Below, piece after piece: positions 8,896 through 17,027 of a stretch of DNA of 64,000 nucleotides. The notes beneath the pieces were generated by a model. That model saw only the letters and a program-made list of their open reading frames with translations, had not been told where the DNA came from and ran no database searches. Source of the DNA: Streptomyces pristinaespiralis (GTDB lineage Bacteria > Actinomycetota > Actinomycetes > Streptomycetales > Streptomycetaceae); NCBI RefSeq assembly GCF_001278075.1, contig NZ_CP011340.1, positions 682,001 to 746,000 on the forward strand. The letters run 5' to 3'. The stretch's first letter is position 1, and each line of letters begins with the position of its first letter. Both the position numbers and the translations under genes were made by a program.

Positions 8896-9966
8896 TCACG
8901 TCGACAGGTGCGGGAAGCGGAACTCGGTGCGGCTGGTCAGGGTCGCGCCGGGGCGCAGGACGGTGCTGGGGTAGTCGGGCCGGTTGGGCGCGTCGGGGAA
9001 GTGCTGGGTCTCCAGGCACACGGCGCCGTGGCGGCCGAGGCTGCGCCCGTGGCCGTCCATGAGTGAGCCGTTGAGCTGGTTGGCGGTGTAGACCTGCAGT
9101 CCTGGTTCTGTCGTCCACACCTCCATGACGCGTTCCGCGGCCGGGGCGGTGAGCCGGGCGGCGCGCCGGAGTGTGCCGACGGGGGCGGCGGCGAGGACCC
9201 AGCAGTGGTCGAAGCCCCCCGCTTGCTCCATCTGGTCGTCCGGGGCGGACAGCCGGTCGCCGAGAAGCCACGGCGCCGTCAGGTCGAAGGGGGTGCCGGA
9301 GACTTCGAGCGGCGGGCCCATCGGGATGCCGTCGTCGCGGACCGGCAGGTACGCGGGGGCGTCGACCTGAAGGGTGTGGGCCAGGATGTCGCCGGAGCCG
9401 GCGAGGTTGAAGTAGGCGTGGTTGCAGAGGTTGACCACCGTCGGCCTGTCCGTCTCCGCGGTGAAGGACAGGGAGAGGGTGCCGGAGGAGTCGAGTGTGT
9501 AGGTGACGGCGACGTCGAGCGCGCCGGGAAAGCCCATCTCGCCGTCCGGGCTGTGCAGCGAGAGCCGTACGGCGGCACTGTCGTCCTCGACCAGCGGGGT
9601 GGCGCGCCACACCTTCGTGTCGAAGCCCTCCGGGCCGCCGTGCAGCGCGTGCCCGCGGTCGTTGACTGGGACGTGATGGGTCGCTCCGTCGAGGGTGAAG
9701 CGGCCGTGGGCGATGCGGTTGGCGTACCGGCCGATGAGGGCCCCGAAGTACGGGCTCTTCTCCGCGTACTGGTCGACGGAGGGCAGGGAGAGGACCACGG
9801 AAGCGGTGTCGCCCGCGGTGTCCGGCACTCCGAGGGCGTGGAGGATGCCGCCGTAGGTGAGGATCTCGGCGTGGACGCCGGTGCCGGATTCCAGTCGCCA
9901 CAGGCCGACGTCCTCTCCGCTCGGCGTACATCCGAACGGCCTGTGGCGCGCGGTGGGTCGGGGCAT
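8896..9966 (-). CDS. galM: Aldose 1-epimerase (galactose mutarotase family)
   Basis: A 356-residue cytoplasmic enzyme interconverting alpha and beta anomers of hexoses. Family motifs are GRYANRIAHGRF, the catalytic histidine region NDRGHALHGG, NLCNHAYFNLAG with the second histidine, and the acid/base glutamate region in VCLETQHFPDAPN. The ATG follows GAGGA at 7 bases. It is the last gene of the furanoside importer locus, 92 bases after the LacI gene. Mutarotation suits sugars released as one anomer by the secreted glycosidases and taken up by the importer. Confidence 0.9.
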   Translation of the reverse strand: MPRPTARHRPFGCTPSGEDVGLWRLESGTGVHAEILTYGGILHALGVPDTAGDTASVVLSLPSVDQYAEKSPYFGALIGRYANRIAHGRFTLDGATHHVPVNDRGHALHGGPEGFDTKVWRATPLVEDDSAAVRLSLHSPDGEMGFPGALDVAVTYTLDSSGTLSLSFTAETDRPTVVNLCNHAYFNLAGSGDILAHTLQVDAPAYLPVRDDGIPMGPPLEVSGTPFDLTAPWLLGDRLSAPDDQMEQAGGFDHCWVLAAAPVGTLRRAARLTAPAAERVMEVWTTEPGLQVYTANQLNGSLMDGHGRSLGRHGAVCLETQHFPDAPNRPDYPSTVLRPGATLTSRTEFRFPHLST

Positions 9967-10058
9967 GTTGAGTCCTCGTAGCGAGTGGTGTCCCCAAAGA
10001 ACACGGTTGGCCGGTGGGGGTCGGGTGCCCGGCGGTCGTCGGGCGAGTGCCGGTCTCT

Positions 10059-11246
10059 CTACGTCGCCGGTGCGGGACCGGGCTCCTGAGCCGGTGCCGG
10101 GCCCGGCACTCGGGCCGGGGCGGGCGCAGCCTCCGAGGCCGGGGCGGGCTCGGTCTCCGAAGCCGGGGCGGGCTCGGTCTCCGAAGCCGGGGCGGGCTCG
10201 GTCTCCAGGGCGGGGGCGGGGACGGTCTCGTGCCCGTCCGTGGGGCCGGTCGATTCGCGGATCACGAGCCGGTAGCCCGGTCTCGCCCTGCGTGGCTCGG
10301 CCATGACGTGTCCGGAGAGCCGTTCGACGAGGCTGTCCACGGCCAGCCGGGCGATGGCCTGCTTGTCGGGAGAGATGGTGGTGAGGGTGACGCTGCCGTA
10401 GCGGCTCTCCTCGATGTCGTCGAAGCCCACCACGGCGACGTCGTCCGGGACGGTGAGACCGCGTTCGGTGAGGGTGCGCATCGCTCCGAGGGCGATCAGG
10501 TCGTTGTAGGCGAACACCGCGTCCGGCTGTCGGCCCCGGTCGAGCAGGGCGGCCATGGCGGCGGCGCCGTCGGCGCGCCCGTAGCCGTCGGTGGCGACGA
10601 CGAGCGTCTCGTCCGGTTCCCGCCCATCGGCGGCGAGTTCCTCGCGCCAGCCGCGCAGTCGCAGGTGGGCGGGCCGGCGCTCGCGGTCGGTGCGTGAGCC
10701 GAGGAAGGCGATGCGTTCGCGGCCCAGGTCCAGGAGGTGGCGTACGGCGGTGCGGGCGGCGGCCACGTTGTCGATGGCGATCTGGTCGTAAGGGGCCTCG
10801 TACTCCCGCTCCCCCAGCAGCACCAGGGGCGAGGTCTCCTGACGGCCGATGAGGTCCTCGGTCTCCAGGTGGATGGGGCTGAGGATCAGTCCGTCGATGA
10901 CGTGCGACCGGAACTCCTGGCTGACCAGGAGCTCCCGCTCGCGCAGGCCGGCGGTGTGATCGACGAGCACCGTGTAGTCGTGGCGGGCGGCGGCGTCGAT
11001 GACGGCGCCGGCCAGCTCGGCGAAGTAGGGGTTGCCCAGTTCCGGGACGGCGAAGGCGATGATGCCGGTTCGCCCCTTGCGCAGATGCCGTGCGGTGAGG
11101 TTCGGACGGTAACCGAGTTCGTCGATCGCCTGCTGCACCTTGGCGCGCATGTGCGGGGTGACATGGGGATAGTTGTTCACCACGTTCGACACGGTCTTGA
11201 TCGACACGCCTGCCCGCTGCGCGACGTCCTTGAGGCTGACGCCCAC
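10059..11246 (-). CDS. LacI family regulator of the furanoside importer, with a repetitive acidic tail
   Basis: A 395-residue repressor. Its N-terminal helix-turn-helix SLKDVAQRAGVSIKTVSNVVNN and hinge YRPNLTARHLRKGRTG are classical, followed by a periplasmic-binding-protein-like sugar domain to about residue 340. The last 50 or so residues are an odd low-complexity tail of ETEPAPAS repeats coded by 24-bp direct repeats. The gene follows the importer permeases after a strong hairpin. The recognition helix VSIKTVSNVV is close to that of the second LacI (VSVRTVSNVV), so both may read the palindrome at 16643, 21593 and 28447. The effector is probably a galactofuranoside or arabinofuranoside (inference). 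Confidence 0.9.
   Translation of the reverse strand: MGVSLKDVAQRAGVSIKTVSNVVNNYPHVTPHMRAKVQQAIDELGYRPNLTARHLRKGRTGIIAFAVPELGNPYFAELAGAVIDAAARHDYTVLVDHTAGLRERELLVSQEFRSHVIDGLILSPIHLETEDLIGRQETSPLVLLGEREYEAPYDQIAIDNVAAARTAVRHLLDLGRERIAFLGSRTDRERRPAHLRLRGWREELAADGREPDETLVVATDGYGRADGAAAMAALLDRGRQPDAVFAYNDLIALGAMRTLTERGLTVPDDVAVVGFDDIEESRYGSVTLTTISPDKQAIARLAVDSLVERLSGHVMAEPRRARPGYRLVIRESTGPTDGHETVPAPALETEPAPASETEPAPASETEPAPASEAAPAPARVPGPAPAQEPGPAPAT
10117..10210 (-). repeat. 24-bp direct repeats inside the LacI gene
   Basis: About four in-frame copies of a 24-bp unit, with two adjacent copies at 10141-10188 identical and the flanking copies degenerate. Each codes for the eight-residue block ETEPAPAS in the C-terminal tail of the LacI regulator. 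Slipped-strand length change is likely. It is a coding repeat, not a CRISPR array. Confidence 0.9.
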
Positions 11247-11320
11247 GGCACTCCTTGTGTTCGACTTGAGCCGACCGGAAGGCGGCCGGGTTGTCCAGCT
11301 CCGTTGGTGGCGCCCGGGGC

Positions 11321-11362
11321 GGCGGCCCGCGGACCCGGTCCCCCGGGTCCGCGGGCGCCGCC
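11321..11362 (-). terminator. Hairpin between importer permease and LacI genes
   Basis: Arms 11321-11338 and 11343-11362 pair almost fully with a two-base bulge and a four-base loop. It lies just after the permease stop in the transcribed direction. No T-run follows, as is usual in Streptomyces. It may end most importer transcripts and lower expression of the regulator downstream. Confidence 0.7.
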
Positions 11363-11366
11363 GGGC

Positions 11367-12416
11367 TCAAGCGGTTCTTCGGCTTCGCGCCAGGTACCGC
11401 TGCGCGACCACGACGACGATGAGGAATCCGCCGCTGACCACGGACTGGTAGGACGAGTTGAGCGAACCGATCTGGTTGATGAGGTTCTGGATCACCGCCA
11501 GCAGGAGCACGCCCCACAGGGTGCCGCTGAGCGAGCCGGCGCCGCCGACGAGGAGCGTCCCGCCGATGACGACGGCGGCGATGGCGTCGAGTTCCATGCC
11601 GACGCCGATGATGGTCACGCCCGAGGAGAGCCGGGCCGCGTTGATCGCACCGGCCAGGCCGGCCAGCAGTCCGCTCAGCAGATAGACGGTGAGCCTGACG
11701 CGTGCCACAGGAAGTCCCATGAGCACGGCGGCGTCGCTGCTGCCGCCCACCGCGAAGAGCGTCTGACCGAACGAGGTGCGCTGGAGGACCACGCCGCCCG
11801 CGGCGAAGAGCGCCAGGGCGATCAGGATCGGGTAGCCGAAGCCCCAGACGCTGCCCTGGCCGAGTTCGGCGAACGCCGAGTCCTTCGGCACCAGGTAGGT
11901 GGTGGCGCCCTCGTCGGTGATGGCGAGCAGCAGTCCGCGGGCGCCCAGGAGGGAGGCGAGGGTGACGATGAAGGGGGCCATGCCCACTCGGGCGATGAGC
12001 ACCCCGTTGAGTGCGCCGATCGCTCCGCAGACCACCAGCGGCACCAACAGCGCCGGGAGTACGCCCCATTGGGATGCCCAGGCCGCGAGTACGCCGCCGA
12101 GGGCGAAGACCGAGCCGACGGACAGGTCGATGCCCCCGGTGATGATCACCATGGTCATGCCCAGCGCCACGATGGCGAGGAAGGACGCCTGCACCGTCAC
12201 ACCACGGGCGTTGTCGAGCGTCGCGAACGTCGGGTAGACGAACGAGGCAATCAGGACGACGAGGAGCAGGACCGCGAGCACGCCCTGCCGCTGGACGAGC
12301 GAGGCGACGCGCTGCCTGCCGGACACGCCGGCCCCGGCCTCCTGGCCGGCCTGCCCGCCGGCGCCGGGCGACGGGGCACGTGACCCCGCGGGGTCGAGAA
12401 CTGAGGAGAGTTTCAT
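11367..12416 (-). CDS. Sugar ABC transporter permease, YjfF/RbsC-like
   Basis: A 349-residue inner-membrane permease with about nine or ten hydrophobic segments and the BPD_transp_2 signature ITGGIDLSVGSVFALGG. The region VVIGGTLLVGGAGSLSGTLWG is also typical of ribose/galactofuranose-type (CUT2) transporters. The first 40 residues form a Gly/Ala/Pro-rich cytoplasmic extension. Its ATG overlaps the stop of the other permease by ATGA. Two distinct permeases, one double ATPase and one binding protein match the ytfQ-ytfR-ytfT-yjfF galactofuranose system of E. coli. Confidence 0.88.
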   Translation of the reverse strand: MKLSSVLDPAGSRAPSPGAGGQAGQEAGAGVSGRQRVASLVQRQGVLAVLLLVVLIASFVYPTFATLDNARGVTVQASFLAIVALGMTMVIITGGIDLSVGSVFALGGVLAAWASQWGVLPALLVPLVVCGAIGALNGVLIARVGMAPFIVTLASLLGARGLLLAITDEGATTYLVPKDSAFAELGQGSVWGFGYPILIALALFAAGGVVLQRTSFGQTLFAVGGSSDAAVLMGLPVARVRLTVYLLSGLLAGLAGAINAARLSSGVTIIGVGMELDAIAAVVIGGTLLVGGAGSLSGTLWGVLLLAVIQNLINQIGSLNSSYQSVVSGGFLIVVVVAQRYLARSRRTA

Positions 12417-13384
12417 CGGGATCGGCGCTCCCGTGCGACGTAGACGGCGACGATGATGATGGCCGCCTGGGCGATCTGGGCGGTCGAGTCGGGCAGGTCG
12501 TGCTTGACGAGCGTGGCGCGCAGCAGCTGCATCAGCAGCGCTCCGGCCACGGTGCCCAGCACGCGGATGGAGCCGCCGCTGAGCGGTGTCCCGCCCACGA
12601 CCACCGCGGTGATCGCGGACAGCTCCATCAGATTGCCCAGGGAGGAGGGGTCACTGGCGGTGAGACGGGCGGTGGCGAGGATGCCGGCGAGCGCCGCGAG
12701 TACACCGCACAGGATGTAGACGCCGGTGAGGACGCGCTTGACGGGCAGGCCCGCCAGTGCCGCGGCGGGCCGGTTGCCGCCGATCGCGACGACCTGCCGT
12801 CCGAAGGTGGTGCGGTGGACGAGGAAGGCGACGGCGAGCGCCAGCACCCCGGCGATCAGTACGACGAGCGGGATGCCGAGGAAGCTTCCGGTGCCGAGGG
12901 CGAGCAGGTCGGGGTTGGCGATCTGCTTCAGCTGCCCGTCCGCCATGACCAGGGCGATCCCCCGGCCTCCGACGAAGAGCGCGAGTGTGGCGACGATGGG
13001 TTGCAGGCCCACCACGGACACGAGGGTGCCGTTCACCGCGCCGACCACCGCTCCTGCGAGGAGCGCGATCAGCAGGGCGGGAACGAGGCCGTAGCCGAGG
13101 TAGAGCGGCAGTACGGCTGCCGCCAGTGCCATGGCGGAACCCACCGACAGGTCGACGCCCTCCGTGCCGATCACCAGCGCCATGCCCAGGGCCACGATGA
13201 CGACGGGGGCGACCTGGATCAACTGGGTGCGGAGGTTGTCGGCGGTGAGGAAGTGCTCGGTGAAGAAGGCGTTGAACAAGAGGAGCGCGGCCACCGCGGC
13301 GTACACGCCGTACTCCTGGAACCACGCGGGTCCGGGCAGCCGTGGCAGGCTCCGCCCCGGCGCTGCGGGGGCGTGGGTGGTCAT
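12413..13384 (-). CDS. Sugar ABC transporter permease, YtfT/RbsC-like
   Basis: A 323-residue permease of the CUT2 family with about nine membrane segments and the conserved motif IGTEGVDLSVGSAMALAAA, plus VVVGGTPLSGGSIRVLGTVAG. It pairs with the 11367 permease to form the channel. Four-base ATGA overlaps at both ends tie it to the ATPase gene and the second permease gene in one operon. Confidence 0.88.
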   Translation of the reverse strand: MTTHAPAAPGRSLPRLPGPAWFQEYGVYAAVAALLLFNAFFTEHFLTADNLRTQLIQVAPVVIVALGMALVIGTEGVDLSVGSAMALAAAVLPLYLGYGLVPALLIALLAGAVVGAVNGTLVSVVGLQPIVATLALFVGGRGIALVMADGQLKQIANPDLLALGTGSFLGIPLVVLIAGVLALAVAFLVHRTTFGRQVVAIGGNRPAAALAGLPVKRVLTGVYILCGVLAALAGILATARLTASDPSSLGNLMELSAITAVVVGGTPLSGGSIRVLGTVAGALLMQLLRATLVKHDLPDSTAQIAQAAIIIVAVYVARERRSR

Positions 13385-15237
13385 CGCAGGTCCTCCTTGA
13401 CGGCCGGGGCGTCGGCGGGGGCGTCGGCCGGGAGATCGGCTGCGGCCCGGCCGGGAACCGGGGCCGGATGCGGGTCGTCCGGGGCGGTGGCCACGTCGGG
13501 AGCGTCGGCCGCGTCCGGGGCCGGGGTGAGCGGGTCCGGGGTGTCGGCGCCCGCGCCTGCCTCGGCCTCCGTGCCACCGCCGGCCCCGCCCTCCGTGCCA
13601 CCGCCGGCCCCGGCATCGGCGCCTGAACCGGTGTCCGCCTCCGGCGGAACGGGCGCGGGCGGTACCGGCGCGGGCGCGTGGTCGGCGAGCACGGAGAGCA
13701 GCGCGGCCTCGCTGACCTGGTCACCCGTCAGCTCACCTGCCGTCGCTCCGCCCCGCAGCACCACGATCCGGTCGGACCCTTCGATGAGTTCCTCGATGTC
13801 GGAGGAGATCAGCAGCACGGCGAGCCCTTCCTGCGCGAGCTCGTCGATGAGCGCCTGCACCTCGGCCTTGGCGCCGACGTCGATGCCCCGGGTGGGCTCG
13901 TCGAGCAGCAGCACCTTGGGCTCCAGGCACAACCAGCGGGCCAGCAGCACCTTCTGCTGGTTGCCGCCGGACAGTTCGCCGACCTTCTGCTCGGGGCTCG
14001 ACGCCTTGATGCGCAGCCGCTTCATGAAGATGTCGACGATGCGGTCCTGCCGTTTGCGCGAGACGATGCCGCCGCGGGAGAGCCGCGGCAGGGCGGCGAG
14101 CACGATGTTCTCGCGTACGGAAAGGCCCGGCACGATGCCCTCGGCCTTTCTGTCCTCGGGCAGCAGGCTGATCCCGGCGCGGATGGCACTCGCGGACGAG
14201 ATCCGGCGGAGCACCCGCCCCGCCACGCTGATCGTTCCCTTGTCCAGGGGCAGAGCGCCGGCGAGCGCCTTGGCGGTCTCGCTGCGTCCCGATCCCAGCA
14301 GGCCTCCCAGGCCGAGCACTTCGCCGGGGTGGAGGTCCAGGGATATGTCGTCGAGCCGGTGCCTGCTGGTCAGTCCGTCGGCGGTGAGGATGGGCTTGCG
14401 CGCGATGTCGTGGTCCTCGTCGCCGAAGCTGGTCACTCCGTGCCGGCGGACCTCGGTGATCTCCCGGCCGAGCATCATGGACACCAGCTGCACGCGCTCG
14501 AGGTCCGCCAGGTCGCCGGTGTGGATGTGCCGGCCGTCGCGGAGCACGGTGACGCGGTCGCAGACGCGGTACAGCTCGTCCATGCGGTGACTGACGTAGA
14601 GGACGGCGATGTTCTGCCGGCGCAGATCCTCGATGACCCGGAACAGGGTCTCGACCTCGCGCGGCTCCAGGGACGAGGTGGGCTCGTCCATGATCACCAC
14701 TTGGGCCCGTACCGACACGGCGCGGGCCAGCGCGACCATCTGCTGGGTGCCGACGCCCAGCGTGTGCAGGGGCCGGCGCGGATCCACGGTGACGCGGAAG
14801 CCCTCCAGCAGGGTGGCGGCCTCCCTGTGCATCCGCCCGAAGTCGATGAGTCCCAGCCGGGTCCTCGGTTCGCGGCCGAGGAAGATGTTGCGGGCCACGC
14901 TCATCAGGGGGACGAGGTTCACCTCCTGATAGATCGTGGAGATGCCGGCCTGCTGCGCCTCGAAGGGCCGGGCGAAGTGCACTTGCTGCCCTGACAGCAG
15001 CAACTCGCCGCCGTCGGGGCGGTGGACGCCGGTCAGTACCTTGATCAGCGTGGACTTGCCCGCCCCGTTCTCGCCGACGAGCGCGTGGGTCTCCCCGGCG
15101 CGCAGGGTGAACGAGACGTCGTCGAGCGCGACCACGCCTGGGAAGCGTTTACTGACGCCGCGAGCCTCCAGCACCGTCGGCGTGACCGACGGCGGTTCGC
15201 CGGTCGCCGCGGACGCTGCCGCTTCGGGGGATGCCAT
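13381..15237 (-). CDS. Sugar ABC transporter double ATPase, YtfR/RbsA-like
   Basis: A 618-residue tandem ATPase. Domain 1 has Walker A GENGAGKST, Walker B VVIMDEPTS and a diverged signature region VGTQQMVALARA. Domain 2 has a degenerate Walker A (GLLGSGRSE) but a good LSGGNQQK signature and VLLLDEPTRGID, as is normal for RbsA-type proteins. The family ends near residue 505. Here about 110 extra residues rich in Ala, Pro, Asp and Gly follow, with short internal duplications. The importer's LacI protein has a comparable low-complexity tail. Its ATPase activity would drive uptake through the two permeases. Confidence 0.9.
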   Translation of the reverse strand: MASPEAAASAATGEPPSVTPTVLEARGVSKRFPGVVALDDVSFTLRAGETHALVGENGAGKSTLIKVLTGVHRPDGGELLLSGQQVHFARPFEAQQAGISTIYQEVNLVPLMSVARNIFLGREPRTRLGLIDFGRMHREAATLLEGFRVTVDPRRPLHTLGVGTQQMVALARAVSVRAQVVIMDEPTSSLEPREVETLFRVIEDLRRQNIAVLYVSHRMDELYRVCDRVTVLRDGRHIHTGDLADLERVQLVSMMLGREITEVRRHGVTSFGDEDHDIARKPILTADGLTSRHRLDDISLDLHPGEVLGLGGLLGSGRSETAKALAGALPLDKGTISVAGRVLRRISSASAIRAGISLLPEDRKAEGIVPGLSVRENIVLAALPRLSRGGIVSRKRQDRIVDIFMKRLRIKASSPEQKVGELSGGNQQKVLLARWLCLEPKVLLLDEPTRGIDVGAKAEVQALIDELAQEGLAVLLISSDIEELIEGSDRIVVLRGGATAGELTGDQVSEAALLSVLADHAPAPVPPAPVPPEADTGSGADAGAGGGTEGGAGGGTEAEAGAGADTPDPLTPAPDAADAPDVATAPDDPHPAPVPGRAAADLPADAPADAPAVKEDLR

Positions 15238-15385
15238 GAAGTCGGCCTTCCGGAAATCGTGTGGGATGGTTCCCGGGCCGCCGCGGGCTGAAGCACCGCG
15301 GCGGCCCGGAGCGGGCGAGGGGCGTGTCGCCGGGTTCCGGCCCCGCCCAGGGGCGGACGGCGCCGCCCTCGCGACCCGCCCTCGG

Positions 15386-16471
15386 TCAGTACGCTCCGCC
15401 GATGGACGCCTTGGCGTTGGACTCGTCGTAGGAGCGGTCGCTGATGATCACGTTCTCCGGGATCTCCTCACCGGCGTAGAACTTCTGCGCGGTGGCGAAG
15501 GCGAGCGGACCGAAGCGGGGGTTGGACTCGATGACCGCGTTCATCTCGCCGTTGACCAGGGCCTGGACGGCGTTGCGCGTGCCGTCGATGGAGACGACCT
15601 TGACGTCCTTGCCGGGCTTCTTGCCGGCGGACTTCAGGGCGGTGATGGCGCCGAGCGCCATCTCGTCGTTCTCCGCGTAGACGGCGGTGATGTCGGGCTT
15701 GGACTGGATGAGCTGCTCCATGACCTGCTGGCCCTTGTCGCGGGCGAACTCGCCGGTCTGCTGAGCGACGATCTCCAGGCCGGGCGCCTTGGCGGCGACC
15801 TGGTCGACGAAGCCCTTGGTGCGGTCGGTGGTGACGTTGTTGCCGGACGCTCCGAGGAGAATGGCGACCTTGCCCTTGCCGCCGGTCGCCTTGATCATCG
15901 CGTCGGCGGCGCGCTTGCCCTGTTCGACGAAGTCCGAGCCCAGGAAGGCCAGATAGTCCTTGCACGCGCCCGCGTTGACCTTGCGGTCGATGGTGAGGAC
16001 GGGGACCTTCTTGGCCGCGGCGGCCTTGAAGGCGGGCTCGAGGCCGTCGGAGTTCAGCGGGGCGACGATGAGGAACTGGGCGCCCTGGGCGAGCATGTCC
16101 TGGATGTCGCTGATCTGCTTGGACAGCTGGGACTGCGCGTTGGTCGTGAGAAGCTTCTTGACGCCGAGCTTCGCGGCCTCGTCCTTGATGGACCGGGTCT
16201 CCGCGATACGGAAGGGGTTGGCCTCCTTCTCCGACTGGGAGAAGCCGACGACCGCGTCCTTCAGGTCGAGCTTGGGGGCGCCGTAGGTCTCGAGCGTGCA
16301 GCCGGATCCCGAGCTGCCGGCGGGCGTCTCGGCCGCCTGGGCGGCCTGGCTGCTGTCACCGCCGGCGTTGCTCGGGGTCTCCGACTTGGCGCAGCCGGAC
16401 ACGGCCAGCGTCGCGGTGGCGGCGAGCAGACAGGCGACGGTGAGCGAGCGAGATCTCTTCGGGATGGTCAT
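15386..16471 (-). CDS. Sugar-binding lipoprotein, YtfQ-like (galactofuranose type)
   Basis: A 361-residue exported binding protein. A basic signal peptide ends in the lipobox LAVSGC, so it is anchored to the outer face of the membrane. The mature part matches YtfQ at many places: GFSQ, RIAETRSIKDEA, an LTIDRK strand, the DRTKGF segment, the GEFARDKGQQVM helix, YAENDEMALGAI and GKKPGKDVKVVSIDGT. YtfQ of E. coli binds galactofuranose, so a furanose ligand (galactofuranose or arabinofuranose) is the best inference. It is the first gene of the importer operon, and a palindromic operator lies 172 bases upstream. AGGAG lies about 10 bases before the ATG. Confidence 0.88.
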   Translation of the reverse strand: MTIPKRSRSLTVACLLAATATLAVSGCAKSETPSNAGGDSSQAAQAAETPAGSSGSGCTLETYGAPKLDLKDAVVGFSQSEKEANPFRIAETRSIKDEAAKLGVKKLLTTNAQSQLSKQISDIQDMLAQGAQFLIVAPLNSDGLEPAFKAAAAKKVPVLTIDRKVNAGACKDYLAFLGSDFVEQGKRAADAMIKATGGKGKVAILLGASGNNVTTDRTKGFVDQVAAKAPGLEIVAQQTGEFARDKGQQVMEQLIQSKPDITAVYAENDEMALGAITALKSAGKKPGKDVKVVSIDGTRNAVQALVNGEMNAVIESNPRFGPLAFATAQKFYAGEEIPENVIISDRSYDESNAKASIGGAY

Positions 16472-17027
16472 CTCAGGACACTCCTAGGCGGGGGTGAGCG
16501 CACCGCCGAGTGGCGTGCGGTCGGGCGGCGTCGGGTACGGAGAGTCAGCCTGCGCCCAGTCCGGCAGGCTCGGTCAGAAACAACTCCGACCTGGGGAAAG
16601 GAAGGTGGAACGCGTCCGAACGGCCGTTGGCGACCTCGGATTTACAACGTTATATAGCTGCCGGTCGACATGCGGCAAGGGTGTTGCGCGACGTTTCCCA
16701 AATGTGTCGGGACGAGGGCCGGTTCGCGACGGGGGCCACCCCGGGCGCCGCTCTGCACAGGGCCTGGACAGCCGCCGGACGGCGTGCTCTCATTCCGCTG
16801 CACACAGTTTTCCAACGATGGAACAGTGGTCGGCAAGGGACGCCGGCCGCTGTCTGCGCCGGTGCCCCGCCCACGTGGACGGCCGACGGCCGAGGCACGC
16901 TCCAAGGAGCGTGCCCGGACGCTGAGGCCGCCTTCCTCGCGGGCGGACGTCCCCCATCACCGGATCCCATCCGCGCGTCCACTCCTCACAGGCCCGGCTC
17001 CGATCCCTCTGTGCGAGGAAAGATTCG
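16472..17027. other. Divergent regulatory region between importer operon and GH2 gene
   Basis: 556 bases between the binding-protein gene and the PA14-GH2 gene. It contains one clear palindrome (16643-16654) in a locally AT-rich stretch, the likely shared promoter area. Open frames across the region lack ribosome sites and family similarity, and I do not regard them as genes. Confidence 0.6.
16643..16654. promoter_or_regulatory. LacI-type operator, TACAACGTTATA
   Basis: A 12-bp near-palindrome centred on AACGTT and fitting TRYAACGTTRYA, within an AT-rich patch. The same consensus occurs at 21593 and 28447. AACGTT-centred palindromes are typical LacI-family sites. I infer repression of both the importer operon and the GH2 gene at 17028. 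Confidence 0.7.

Noticed and set aside
10117..10210. Regular 24-bp direct repeats considered as a CRISPR array
   Set aside because: There are no spacers, the unit is a multiple of three, and it lies in frame inside the LacI gene.
9967..12069. Upstream extension of the epimerase frame to more than 1000 codons
   Set aside because: It runs through the LacI and permease genes in another frame. The epimerase motifs begin at ATG 9966, which has its own ribosome site.
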